Source: CAWCDJ01 sp963796485
GTDB lineage: Bacteria; Acidobacteriota; Terriglobia; Bryobacterales; Bryobacteraceae
NCBI GenBank assembly: GCA_963796485.1
Contig: CAWCLV010000001.1
Location: 1,240,001-1,304,000 of the forward strand
Direction: 5' to 3'
Length of the DNA stretch: 64,000 nt
In this document: positions 53,767 to 62,722 of the stretch, piece after piece
Numbering within the stretch: the first letter of the stretch is position 1
Layout of the letters: each line of letters starts with the position of its first letter
Notes under the pieces: generated by a model
What the model was told of the DNA's origin: nothing
What the model saw: the letters and a program-made list of their open reading frames with translations, nothing else
Databases searched by the model: none
Made by a program: the position numbers and the translations under genes

Positions 53767-53994
53767 ACACCCACCAGGCCGCGGCAGGCTGCTCTCTCAT
53801 CACCAGTCCGTTCAGGAACGAGGCCGCCTTCGAAAGCCCTTCACACCCACCAGGCCGCGGCAGGCTGCTCTCTCATCACCAGTCCGTTCAGGAACGAGGC
53901 CGCCTTCAAAAGCCCTTCACACCCACCAGGCCGCGGCAGGCTGCTCTCTCATCACCAGTCCGTTCAGGAACGAGGCCGCCTTCGAAAGCCCTTC
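53767..53994 (-). repeat. 76-bp tandem triplication of the isomerase gene 3' end
   Basis: ACACCC recurs at 53767, 53843 and 53919. The third copy contains the true 3' end and stop of the isomerase gene; the other two lie downstream of it and differ from it by at most a base or two. The 250-bp gap 53667-53916 holds these copies, the cruciform element and no gene. Confidence 0.95.
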
Positions 53995-54876
53995 TTCGGG
54001 CGAAAGCAGGCTGTCCTCGTGCTCGATCGAAAGCACGTAGTCGTAGCCGAACATGCGCAGCGTCGAGGCGAACTCTTTCCACCACTCCGCCCCGTGCCCG
54101 TAACCGCAGGTGCGGAAAATCCACGCCCGGTTGCGCTCATCCGTGTAGCTCTTGGTGTCGAGCACGCCCGTAAGCGGCAGGTTCCGTTCGTAGATCTGCG
54201 TGTCCTTCGCGTGCACGTGGAAGATCGAATCGCCCAGCACCCGAATCGCCGCGATGGGGTCGATCCCCTGCCAGAACATGTGGCTCGGGTCGTAGTTGCA
54301 GCCCACGCTCGGCCCTGCGATCGCGCGCAGTTTCAGCATCGTCTCCGGGCTGTAGACCACGAACCCGGGGTGCATCTCGATCGCCACCTTCACGCCGTGG
54401 TCGCTCGCGAACTTACCGTGCTCGATCCAATACGGCGTCACCACTTCTTCCCATTGCCACTTCAGGATTTCCAGGTAGTCCGGCGGCCACGGGCAGGTCA
54501 CCCAGTTGGGCCACTTGGAATTTAGCGAATCGCCCGGGCAGCCGCTGAAATCGTTCACGACCGGGACTCCCAGTTTCTCGGCCAGCAGGATGGTCTTGCG
54601 GCTCACTTCCCGGTCGTGCTTCGCTCGCGCCTGGTCCGGGTGCAGCACATTGCTATGGCAGCTCAGCGCGCTGATGCTGAACCCGTAATCGTCCAGTTTC
54701 TTCTTGAATTCGATCAGCTCGGTGTTGTTGTCGAGCATCGAAAGCTTGCAATGCGGATCGCCCGGATAATTTCCGGTACCGAGTTCCACGGTATCGATAT
54801 GGAAGCTCTTCAGCTTCTTCAAAACGTCCTCGAGGGGAAGTTGCGATAACAGGGCAGTGAAAACGCCGACTCTCAC
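53917..54876 (-). CDS. Sugar phosphate isomerase/epimerase (xylose isomerase-like TIM barrel)
   Basis: 319 residues of the AP-endonuclease-2/xylose isomerase-like TIM barrel. The start VGVFTALLSQLPLEDVLKKL and VELGTGNYPG are typical. Metal-binding candidates are Glu in VAIEMHPGF, Asp and His in NYDPSHMFWQG, His in FHVHAKD and Glu in LSIEHEDSLL. Such enzymes isomerise or epimerise ketoses or inositol derivatives; the exact substrate is unknown. The Trp-rich end (QPAAAWWV) is encoded by the DNA that is triplicated downstream. ATG 54876 is the first in frame. Confidence 0.88.
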   Translation of the reverse strand: MRVGVFTALLSQLPLEDVLKKLKSFHIDTVELGTGNYPGDPHCKLSMLDNNTELIEFKKKLDDYGFSISALSCHSNVLHPDQARAKHDREVSRKTILLAEKLGVPVVNDFSGCPGDSLNSKWPNWVTCPWPPDYLEILKWQWEEVVTPYWIEHGKFASDHGVKVAIEMHPGFVVYSPETMLKLRAIAGPSVGCNYDPSHMFWQGIDPIAAIRVLGDSIFHVHAKDTQIYERNLPLTGVLDTKSYTDERNRAWIFRTCGYGHGAEWWKEFASTLRMFGYDYVLSIEHEDSLLSPEEGLSKAASFLNGLVMREQPAAAWWV

Positions 54877-54940
54877 GCGGATGTCTCCTTGGCAGTAGAT
54901 TAGGAAGCCAAAATCAGAATATCACTATCGCGCACGCAGC

Positions 54941-56836
54941 CTAGCGCCGGACTTCGAACCTGGTGTATTGAACCGCCGCCGCCGGCTTCCCTGCTATCGC
55001 CAGCTTGTCCTTCAGGCTCAACTGGAAATAATACTGCCCCGGCGGCATGGTGTCGGTCAGTTTCAGGCTGCCGGAAAGCGACCGTCGCCGGAATGAGTCG
55101 CTCGGAGGGAACTCGAGCGGCAACGCGCTGCCCTCGTAGACCTGCTCTCCATTCCGGAATAGCCGGACCTGCAGTTCGATCCGCGAGCGCTTTTCCTGAT
55201 CCCCCGCCACGTTGTACACGCTGCAGTTGTAATGCAGCGTCTCTCCCGGACGGAAGATCCGCACAGCGGCTGTGCCGCTTGCCCCCGATGCATTTTCGCC
55301 CGCCGTTCTCTTCGCCGCGTCTTCCCCCTCCAGGACCAGGCCCGAGACCGTCAGCCCGCCGCCCGCGAGATCCGGGATCTCGATGTACTCGGTGGCGCCC
55401 CCTGTGCGCCCGGTCGCGCCATCGGCCGCGAATGCCAGGAATTGCCAGCCGCCGCGGCTGGTCCTGTGCAGCGGCAACTGCATCGCGAAAGACACGCCGT
55501 TGCGGATCGCAGCATCGTAATCGGCGGCTGGAAGCCGCAGCGTGAGGGTGTTCGAGATGAGGTCCAATGGCGACCCGTTCGCGCCCAAGGTCGCGATCGC
55601 GAGTTCGAGCTGGCTCTCCCGCATTCCCTTCAGGTCCTGGGTCGTGGTCACGTTCCGGAGATTGAGGTGGATCAGCGCATTCACGAACGATCCGGAGGGT
55701 TGATTCTCAAATAGCGGCGTGACTTTGAGGTCGAGGGCATCGCCGAAGAAGGGAATCGCCGCATCCTTCGTGAGCCGTCCCGAGGATTCGGCGTGAAAGG
55801 CGTCATCCCGCGTGGTTTCGCCGCCCGCCCGTACGTTGAGCCCGGGACGCGTCCCCCGTACCGCGACGGTGCCCCTCTGGGCGCCAAGGTCGGATAGAAA
55901 CCGGTCGATCGGATACGTCAGCCGGTAGTAGCCGTCCGCATCCTGCGCGATCCGCTCCAGGGCGCCGCCGGAACCGGCGCTCTCGAAAAGCAGGCCTCCG
56001 CTCCTTCGGGCAACGTCCGGCATGCCGGTCTGCAGTTCCGCGAGAGAACGCGTCGCGAGCCGGAACGGCACCGCCGCCTTGGGATCTGCCGGCGCGACGG
56101 ATGCTTCGGCGACCGGCTCCTCCGGATCCACCTGGTAAAGGACCACCGATGCGCGGCTCGCCGCTTCCAGAAGTTCGGCGAAAGCCCGAGAGTTGACCCC
56201 GCCGCCGTTGCCGTTGCCCGCGGACCGCAGGCCCCCGGAAAAGAACACAACCGCTTTGCGCCCCGGCTCCTCCCGCAGGCTATCGGCAACCATTCGCAAC
56301 TGGCAGAGTGCCCCGCGGGCCGCGCCGTCCCGGTCCGGCCGTTCCTGCACCAGACCGGCCGACTGGATCGCGTTCAGCGCCCTCAGCGAGAGGGCCCGAT
56401 CCGCCTGAAATCGCGCCACGGACGCTGAAACTCCCGACGTGCCGACAATGGCCACCCGGTCCTCGGGCCGGAGGCCGGTTTCGAGGAAGCGGCCGATCGC
56501 CTGGCGAGCCGCCGCAACCCCCCTCACGGACAATTCCAGGTCGTCCACCACGAAAACGAAGGCGCGGTTCCGGCTCCCGTCGATATACGTTACGGCCGAG
56601 AGTTTCTGGGGCTGGTCATCCATCGTGACCTCGAAATCCCCAGCGGTCAGCCCGGGTACCGCGTGGCCGGACGCATCCGTCACCACCGCGTCCACCTGCA
56701 CGGTCTCCGCAGCCGCTTCCTCCCCGTGTTTCCCTTCCTGCTGCTCGACAATCGGCCTTGGTGCCTGCGGGCGCGGCAGTTGGGCGAAACCTGGCACGCA
56801 CCAGACCGCGAGCGCCAGAAGGAAGCGTGCTTTCAT
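54941..56836 (-). CDS. Acidobacterial VWFA-related exported protein
   Basis: 631 residues with a signal peptide (MKARFLLALAVWCVPGFA). Residues 45-110 are an Ig-like strand set (VQVDAVVTDASGHAVPGL, FEVTMDDQPQKL). The VWFA-like domain follows (RAFVFVVDDLELSV in the place of the MIDAS DxSxS, then RKAVVFFSGG), ending with the Gln-Val-Asp strand LYQVDPEE. The MIDAS is incomplete (DDLELS), so metal binding is doubtful. The last 250 residues are beta-rich modules. The family is abundant and of unknown function in acidobacteria. It follows the aminotransferase remnant on the same strand. Confidence 0.88.
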   Translation of the reverse strand: MKARFLLALAVWCVPGFAQLPRPQAPRPIVEQQEGKHGEEAAAETVQVDAVVTDASGHAVPGLTAGDFEVTMDDQPQKLSAVTYIDGSRNRAFVFVVDDLELSVRGVAAARQAIGRFLETGLRPEDRVAIVGTSGVSASVARFQADRALSLRALNAIQSAGLVQERPDRDGAARGALCQLRMVADSLREEPGRKAVVFFSGGLRSAGNGNGGGVNSRAFAELLEAASRASVVLYQVDPEEPVAEASVAPADPKAAVPFRLATRSLAELQTGMPDVARRSGGLLFESAGSGGALERIAQDADGYYRLTYPIDRFLSDLGAQRGTVAVRGTRPGLNVRAGGETTRDDAFHAESSGRLTKDAAIPFFGDALDLKVTPLFENQPSGSFVNALIHLNLRNVTTTQDLKGMRESQLELAIATLGANGSPLDLISNTLTLRLPAADYDAAIRNGVSFAMQLPLHRTSRGGWQFLAFAADGATGRTGGATEYIEIPDLAGGGLTVSGLVLEGEDAAKRTAGENASGASGTAAVRIFRPGETLHYNCSVYNVAGDQEKRSRIELQVRLFRNGEQVYEGSALPLEFPPSDSFRRRSLSGSLKLTDTMPPGQYYFQLSLKDKLAIAGKPAAAVQYTRFEVRR

Positions 56837-56848
56837 GACTCTTCCATC

Positions 56849-56980
56849 CTAGAGCACCGACGCGAGACGTTCCAGCACGAGGTCCGCGCCGGCGCGGCGG
56901 AAAACCAGCGAAGGCTTGATCTTGATCACATTGTGGAACGGGCCGTCCGTGCTCAACAGGACGCCCCGGTCCTCCATCCG
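56849..56980 (-). pseudogene. 3' remnant of a class III aminotransferase gene
   Basis: The last 43 codons before a TAG read VNRMEDRGVLLSTDGPFH, then NVIKIKPSLVF and a helical end, ADLVLERLASVL. This is the C-terminal signature of PLP-dependent class III aminotransferases (AGXT2/4-aminobutyrate type). Upstream of about 56985 the similarity stops abruptly; the rest of the frame up to 57100 is unrelated, and the Lys-bearing core is absent. About 380 residues are missing, so it is a broken gene end. Confidence 0.75.
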
Positions 56981-57347
56981 GTTCACCGGCGCCCGCCTCT
57001 TCGTCCGCCGGTTCCGCATTTCAGCAGGTAGTCGCCCGGTGGCCCGCCGCTCCAGCGCAATGAAATCCTGCCGGAGCGGAACTACGCCGTCAGACCTCAA
57101 ATGTGAAGCGGAGCCTCCGGGATTGACGGCCAGCCCCCTGCGCTGAAATGGGGCGAAGCCCGGGGGACCCTGGGGAGGCGGCCATCAGGCCCGATTCGCA
57201 ATTCTTAACTGGATTCTCATAGAGTTGTAACGCGTTCGGGTTACGCTCAAAGGCCAGTAGTCGAATAACGGGGTTTGGATTCCAGAATTAGGTGTTAGTG
57301 CGTCAAAGACGGCTGGGCGAGACCCATTCATGTTTCTACACCACATT

Positions 57348-60300
57348 ATGACAAGCAGATTTACGCGCATGATTATTTTCGGGACGCTGTTGCTGCCCGT
57401 GCTCTATGGACAGACGGATGCGGCCCGCATTCAAGGTACGGTAACAGATGCTTCCGGCGCCGTCGTGCCCGGCGCCACGATCACTGTTGAGAATCAGAGC
57501 ACCGGCCAATCGAGGCAGGTCAAAACCGACGACCGCGGGATCTATGTGGCGACTCAGTTGCAGCCTGCGGCGTACAAGCTCACGGCCGGGGCGGCAGGCA
57601 TGGCGCCAGCCACGTTCACAGGTATAAGCCTGCAGGTCGGCCAGGAACGTTTACTGAATATTTCTCTCCAACCTTCTACGGTCAGCACGGAAGTTACTGT
57701 CGATGGCGGCGCACTCGCGGTTGTGGACACGAGTTCGGCCCGGGTAGGCGCCAACGTAGACGAGCGCGAGGTTGCCTCGCTTCCGATGAACGGCCGCCAG
57801 GTCTCGCAGCTCTACCTGCTGGCGCCGGGCGCCGTCAACAACGGCAGCGGCACCTTCGACAACATCCGGTTCAGCGGAGCGGCCAACCAGGAAAACATTA
57901 TTCGGTTTGACGGCGTGGAAGGCAGCAACATCGTGGACGCTTCGCCCGGTAATCTGAACGGCGAAACGACGTCGCTTTTCCGGCTGGAGCAGAGCCTGGA
58001 AAACATTCAGGAGTTTCGGGTGGACAGCAGCAACTACCCGGCTGAATACGGCACCGGCACGGGCGGCCAGATCAGTTTCATTACGAAGTCCGGGTCGAAT
58101 GATCCGCACGGTTCCCTTTTCGAGTACATCCGGAACGATGACTTCGACGCGCGGAATTTCTTCGATAAGTCCGTCAAGTCGAAGCTGCGGCTGAATCAGT
58201 TCGGCGGTTCGGTTGGCGGACCCATCAAAAAGGACAAGCTATTCTTCTTCATGAGCTATGAGGGCCTGCGCCAGAACACGAGTTCGCCGATTGTGGAAAG
58301 CACGTTGAGCGCGGCGGCGCGGGCCAAGGCGGTACCGGCCATCCAGCCCCTGCTTGCGGCGTTTCCTGTAGGGCAGACACCCTCGTCCGATCCGAACCTC
58401 GACATCGTGAACGTCAACGCACCCTCCAGCGTGTCGGAGAATTCGGGTGGCGCGCGATTCGACTATACGCTGAACGATAAGTTTCGGCTCTTTGTCAGGT
58501 ATTTCCGCGATCAGGGCCAGTCCTCGCAAACGCAAAACTCGACCGGCAGCATTTACGCCACGAGTATCGTTCCCCAGAATGGGGTGCTCAGCCTGAACCA
58601 GATCCTCAGCCCGTCAGTGGTAAATGAAACCAAGTTCGGTTTCAACGGCGCAAAGACACGCGTCGAAGGGATTCCCGGGCCGAGTCCGAACGCCGACATT
58701 AACGGCGTGACCCTCAATCTGAGCGGCAGCGTGGCCCTCGGCGGGATAGCCGGTCAGTCCGGCAGCGCCGGTCTTGCCATTCCCAGTGGGCTGATCCGTC
58801 TCAGCAGCTCGTTCAACGGCCGCGGCGCGCCATACACGGATTACTCGACCTCGTACCTCGACAATTTGAGCGTCCTCCGGGGCAGCCACAGCATGAAGTT
58901 CGGAGCGGAGGTTCGTGCCATTACGCTGTACAACGATCAACTCGGAGGCACGACCTACTCGTTCTCGAACGTCACATCGTTCCTTGCCAACCAGCCGTCA
59001 TCGATCGCCTTCAATGGCGACCTGAGCGCGAAGAGTCCGTTTACGGGGCTCTCCGGCGTGGCGCACATGCGGCAGAACTACTACATCTTTTACGCGCAGG
59101 ATGAGTGGAAGATCACTCCCACGCTGACGATGAGTTACGGCCTGCGGTACGAATACTACCAGCCGCTGCATGAGACCCGCAATAAGGATGTCTGGTTCAG
59201 CATGGCTCAGGGCACGATTTTTTCGGGGTATAGCCAGGAGTGGTATCACTCTTCCAAGAACAATTTCGGCCCTCGCCTGGCATTCGCCTGGTCGCCCGCG
59301 CGGTTCAACGGTAAGACGGTATTCCGGGTCGGATCGGGTTTCTACTACGGTCCGGGGCAGACGGAAGATCAGCTTCAGCCGGAGGCCAACGATCGCATCG
59401 GGAAGACCATCAGTTCGGGCCCACTGTTAGCGTACCCGCTGAACACCGGCCAGATCTACGCGTCCTATGACATTAACGATCCGAACCTGGGCTTTCAGCC
59501 GCGCGCCTACGCCCCGGGCTATACCATCCCCGAGCGCATCCTGCAGTACACCGCCTCGGTACAGCAGGAACTCCCCGATAAAACGGTTCTCACGGTCGCT
59601 TATGTCGGATCCCAGGGACGCAACCTCTTCCTGCGCAGCATCACGAATAAGATCGTGAGCCTCGACATGAATCCGACGACCGGCGCGGCAATCGTCAACC
59701 GGGAGTTCGGAAACCGTTTCGCGGAGATCGACTACAAGACCAGCGGCGGCAGAGACTATTACAGCTCGATGCAGGTCACGGCCAACCGGCGGTACAGCTC
59801 CGGCTTGTCCCTCGGACTTCAATATACGTGGGGGCACAGCATCGGCAATTCGGGCGGATCGAACGAAGCCAATACGGCCGGAGATCCCTACAACTTCAAT
59901 GCCGACCACGGCAGCAACAACTTCGATATCCGCCAGAGCTTCAACATGACGGCGCTCTACGAACTGCCCTTCGGAAAAGGGAAGAAGTATCTGCAACAGG
60001 CTTCACCGCTGGCAAGCGCGGTTCTGGGCGGTTGGCAGCTCGGCGGTGTGATGAATGCCCGGACCGGGGTGCCGATCGATGTGCTGATCACCCGGCCGGA
60101 CTACGTATACCAGGATAAGCGGGACGGCAAGATCTACGCCAACCCGGTGGTCGTCGGCGGAGAAGTGATGACCGTACCGGTCATCAACACCCCGGGCGGC
60201 GGCAACAGCCGGAACGTACGGCGTCCCGACGTCGTCGCCGGCGTGAACCCATACCTGCAAAACGGCTTGAATTGGATCAACCCGGCGGCATTCTCGATTC

Positions 60301-60650
60301 CGCTCCCGGGAACCTTCGGCAATTCGTCACGAAACAGCCTGACCGGTCCCGGCCTGAGTCAACTCGATCTCACTCTCGGAAAGAAGTTCCCGTTCGGCGA
60401 ACGAAAGAACGTCGAGTTCCGGGCGGAGATTTACAACCTCCTGAACCATGCCAATTTCACCAACCCGGGCAACCTCCGGCTCCAGCAGATCGTTCCGAGC
60501 GGCCCCGGGGCCTCCGGACTCCAGCCCGGCCAGGCATTTACCCCGGCCACGGCGGGGGGCAACTTCGGCGCGCTTAACTCCACTGTGTCGAATCAGATCG
60601 GTCTCGGGACCAACCGGCAGATCCAGTTAGCCCTGCGGCTGAACTTCTGA
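57348..60650 (+). CDS. Oar-like TonB-dependent outer-membrane receptor
   Basis: 1100 residues from ATG 57348 (ATG 57330 is possible), with a signal peptide (RMIIFGTLLLPVLYGQT). Residues 20-115 are a carboxypeptidase-regulatory-like domain (IQGTVTDASGAVVPGATITVEN). A plug-like region follows (VASLPMNGRQVSQLYLLAPG, IQEFRVDSSNYPAEYGTGTGG), then a long beta-barrel (WKITPTLTMSYGLRYEYYQP, WQLGGVMNARTGVPID) ending in an aromatic residue (IQLALRLNF). It is the acidobacterial form of the SusC/Oar group, imports large substrates with TonB energy, and has no SusD partner here. The 247-bp upstream region has no gene. Confidence 0.93.
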   Translation: MTSRFTRMIIFGTLLLPVLYGQTDAARIQGTVTDASGAVVPGATITVENQSTGQSRQVKTDDRGIYVATQLQPAAYKLTAGAAGMAPATFTGISLQVGQERLLNISLQPSTVSTEVTVDGGALAVVDTSSARVGANVDEREVASLPMNGRQVSQLYLLAPGAVNNGSGTFDNIRFSGAANQENIIRFDGVEGSNIVDASPGNLNGETTSLFRLEQSLENIQEFRVDSSNYPAEYGTGTGGQISFITKSGSNDPHGSLFEYIRNDDFDARNFFDKSVKSKLRLNQFGGSVGGPIKKDKLFFFMSYEGLRQNTSSPIVESTLSAAARAKAVPAIQPLLAAFPVGQTPSSDPNLDIVNVNAPSSVSENSGGARFDYTLNDKFRLFVRYFRDQGQSSQTQNSTGSIYATSIVPQNGVLSLNQILSPSVVNETKFGFNGAKTRVEGIPGPSPNADINGVTLNLSGSVALGGIAGQSGSAGLAIPSGLIRLSSSFNGRGAPYTDYSTSYLDNLSVLRGSHSMKFGAEVRAITLYNDQLGGTTYSFSNVTSFLANQPSSIAFNGDLSAKSPFTGLSGVAHMRQNYYIFYAQDEWKITPTLTMSYGLRYEYYQPLHETRNKDVWFSMAQGTIFSGYSQEWYHSSKNNFGPRLAFAWSPARFNGKTVFRVGSGFYYGPGQTEDQLQPEANDRIGKTISSGPLLAYPLNTGQIYASYDINDPNLGFQPRAYAPGYTIPERILQYTASVQQELPDKTVLTVAYVGSQGRNLFLRSITNKIVSLDMNPTTGAAIVNREFGNRFAEIDYKTSGGRDYYSSMQVTANRRYSSGLSLGLQYTWGHSIGNSGGSNEANTAGDPYNFNADHGSNNFDIRQSFNMTALYELPFGKGKKYLQQASPLASAVLGGWQLGGVMNARTGVPIDVLITRPDYVYQDKRDGKIYANPVVVGGEVMTVPVINTPGGGNSRNVRRPDVVAGVNPYLQNGLNWINPAAFSIPLPGTFGNSSRNSLTGPGLSQLDLTLGKKFPFGERKNVEFRAEIYNLLNHANFTNPGNLRLQQIVPSGPGASGLQPGQAFTPATAGGNFGALNSTVSNQIGLGTNRQIQLALRLNF

Positions 60651-60694
60651 TCCGGCGTTTTTCGCGGAGGCCGGCGAGGTCAGCCGGCCTCCAA

Positions 60695-61624
60695 CTATTT
60701 TTCTGCGATGCTCACCAGCCCTGTGCGGTAGTCGATACAAAGAACCGAGTCGCGCAAGGCCGGGAAACCCAGGACGCCTGCTACTTCCAGGCGGTGGTAT
60801 CGTTCCATTTGATCCAGCGGCAGGACCAGCACTTCACTTGCCTGCAGCACCTGGGAACCGAACCGGAACCGCACCTCCGCAGAGTACATTCTCGCGTCCA
60901 GCGTGCCGGTGCCGCCCTGTACCGGCAAGGGCGAGGAGAACAGGCGGGGCAGTCGGAGAGCTCGCGCCGTGCGTTCGGAGATGGCATTATAGAGCGCCCC
61001 GGTATCCAGCAGTACGTACCCCTCGCTGGAGTCGTTCAGCACTCCCTTGATAAACAAGAGGTCGTTGGATGAGCGCGCCTGGTGCGCATCGCCGGCCTCT
61101 ATCCGGGAGTCCGCCGGGAATGGCTGCAGCTGAAGAGACTTCCCCGGAATATCCAGTCGCACGAGGAAGTTCGAAAAAAGCGACAGCGGAATCACGCCGT
61201 CGATCCCATCCAGCAGTTTGTGGTCAACGATGATCAGCGCACAATCGTGGAATTCCAGATCGCCGATTGCCACGCTGCCGGCCGTGGCCATTCTCGCGAC
61301 GCTGGTCGATTCACCCGCACCGACCAGGTCGAGCTCGGCGCCGCCGGAATAGCCCGACTTTGCCGCAGCGCGCTTGGATAGCACGATATTCTGCGCTCCA
61401 CTATCCAGCAGCAACCTGAGGGTCGGGCCCCCATCGATCCGGGCTTTGAGGAACAATCCTGTCGCGGGGGATGCCGGGATTACCAGGGAATTGAGCTTCA
61501 GTACGTGTGATCGGCCGTCTATCGAGGGCGTAACATTCGACCCAGGAAAACTCCCGGTCGAATTGGACGCGGACGACCCCAACAATGCGGTGGCGAAAAT
61601 AAGCCCGGCTGCGATTCGCCGCAT
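60695..61624 (-). CDS. Exported retropepsin-like aspartic protease with two catalytic motifs
   Basis: 309 residues with a signal peptide (MRRIAAGLIFATALLGSSAS). Two retropepsin-like halves are fused: Asp74 in LRLLLDSGAQNIVLS and Asp207 in YVLLDTGALYNAIS. The hydrophobic-Gly flap partners follow each (IDGVIPLSLF and AGVLGFPALR). Unlike retroviral enzymes, which dimerise, both aspartates are in one chain, as in pepsins. It should cleave proteins or peptides in the periplasm. It converges with the TonB receptor; the 292-bp upstream gap is AT-rich near the ATG and holds a second-family dispersed element but no gene. Confidence 0.88.
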   Translation of the reverse strand: MRRIAAGLIFATALLGSSASNSTGSFPGSNVTPSIDGRSHVLKLNSLVIPASPATGLFLKARIDGGPTLRLLLDSGAQNIVLSKRAAAKSGYSGGAELDLVGAGESTSVARMATAGSVAIGDLEFHDCALIIVDHKLLDGIDGVIPLSLFSNFLVRLDIPGKSLQLQPFPADSRIEAGDAHQARSSNDLLFIKGVLNDSSEGYVLLDTGALYNAISERTARALRLPRLFSSPLPVQGGTGTLDARMYSAEVRFRFGSQVLQASEVLVLPLDQMERYHRLEVAGVLGFPALRDSVLCIDYRTGLVSIAEK

Positions 61625-61803
61625 GAGTCCTCAAAATTACAAAATCGTGACAATTCCGTTATTACGGTATGACGATTTCAATTTGAATGCAAGGAATTTG
61701 CCGGAATTTCCCTGTGATGCGGCCGGACAATGGTATGTTCTCTCATGGGTATGGCCCCGCGTACCCGCCGGGTCGCCCGGGACGGCCGGCCCCGGGCAGA
61801 GCC

Positions 61804-61840
61804 GTTTCACAGAGCCGCGACCGTGAGGGCGCGGGCGCAC
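61804..61840 (+). repeat. Member of the second dispersed element (GCGACCGTnAGGG core)
   Basis: CACAGAGCCGCGACCGTGAG, then GGCGCGGGCGC. It differs from the 14764-14790 copy at only a few positions. Translated, the element gives an SRDREGA-like peptide that makes false frames look protein-like. Confidence 0.75.
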
Positions 61841-61916
61841 CGGGCACGATTCGTTCGGAGCGGGCAGGCGAAAGCTGCGGTGCGGTGCGGAGCGTGAAGG
61901 CTCCAGCGTACTGCGG

Positions 61917-62447
61917 CTACTCCTCCTTACGTTCCTGCGGCCTCTTCTCCAACTTCGGCACGCCGAAATGGCCCGTCAGGTCGGCCAGCGAGTCGAGGTC
62001 CACGGGGCCCGCGATGTTCACCACCGTGAACTCGCGCGGCTCCACCACCAGGATCGCCACCCCAGTGATCTTCTTCTCCTGATAGCGGACGTACACCTCC
62101 GACGTCTCGCCCTCTCCCTGGCTCATGTACCCCAGAATGCGCGACCACTCCGGGGCACGCAACTGGTTCCGGACTCCATCCACATCGGCCTGCGACCACA
62201 TCCCGTCCTTGTTGAACTCGAAGCTGCGGATGTAAATCCCTTGCAGGCCGGCAATCAGCTTCTTGACTTTGGCTTCGTCGGAATCCTTATCGTCCAGGAA
62301 CTTCGCGGCGAACTGCAGGGTCGATCCGTTCAACGACAGATCCACCGAATCCGAGGCCTTCGCGGCCAGTTGATCGAAATTGAATTTGAACTGTTGGGCG
62401 GCAGCCGAAAGGCCGAGCGCCAGCAGCACGATAGCAGTGCGTTTCAC
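61917..62447 (-). CDS. DUF4252-like exported protein
   Basis: 176 residues from GTG 62447, chosen because AGGTGA stands 5 nt upstream and a signal peptide follows (KRTAIVLLALGLSAAAQ); the longer frame is antisense-like noise. The mature part reads FKFNFDQLAAKASDSVDLSL, YIRSFEFNKDG and a closing VEPREFTVVNIAGPVDLDSLADL, the pattern of DUF4252 proteins found with ECF sigma/anti-sigma pairs. It overlaps the anti-sigma-like gene by GTGA and ends the operon. It may be the periplasmic sensor or target of the sigma factor. Confidence 0.78.
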   Translation of the reverse strand: MKRTAIVLLALGLSAAAQQFKFNFDQLAAKASDSVDLSLNGSTLQFAAKFLDDKDSDEAKVKKLIAGLQGIYIRSFEFNKDGMWSQADVDGVRNQLRAPEWSRILGYMSQGEGETSEVYVRYQEKKITGVAILVVEPREFTVVNIAGPVDLDSLADLTGHFGVPKLEKRPQERKEE

Positions 62448-62722
62448 GGTCTCACCTGTTTGATCTGCGATTGAATGCGGTTCAGCTTGCCCGCGGTGAT
62501 GCGCATCGCTTGCATCACCTGTTGCTTCGCCATGCGGCCTTCGTATTCGCGATAGGCGGTGCCGCCGCCGACCATCACCACGATTGCCGCCGCGGCTGGG
62601 ACCCATCTCGGCATGGCAATACTGCGGCGCTTCTGCGCGGCCGCCCGCACCCGCTCCGCAAAGCCTGGTGACGGCTCTTTCCGCCCCAGCGCCTGTTTCA
62701 ATTCCTGTTCCAGCCAATCCAT
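62444..62722 (-). CDS. Small membrane protein, probable anti-sigma factor
   Basis: 92 residues from ATG 62722; the stop of the sigma gene and this ATG share a base (TAATG). The N-terminal 35 residues are helical and charged (MDWLEQELKQALGRKEPSPG), then one membrane helix (WVPAAAAIVVMVGGGTA), then about 35 periplasmic residues. This size and place, directly after an ECF sigma gene, fit a minimal anti-sigma factor with N-terminus in the cytoplasm. It lacks a zinc His-Cys motif, so the function is inferred mainly from position. Confidence 0.75.
   Translation of the reverse strand: MDWLEQELKQALGRKEPSPGFAERVRAAAQKRRSIAMPRWVPAAAAIVVMVGGGTAYREYEGRMAKQQVMQAMRITAGKLNRIQSQIKQVRP

Noticed and set aside
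53767..53994. Insertion sequence or attachment site repeat
   Set aside because: No transposase or integrase, and the copies are simply the isomerase gene end.
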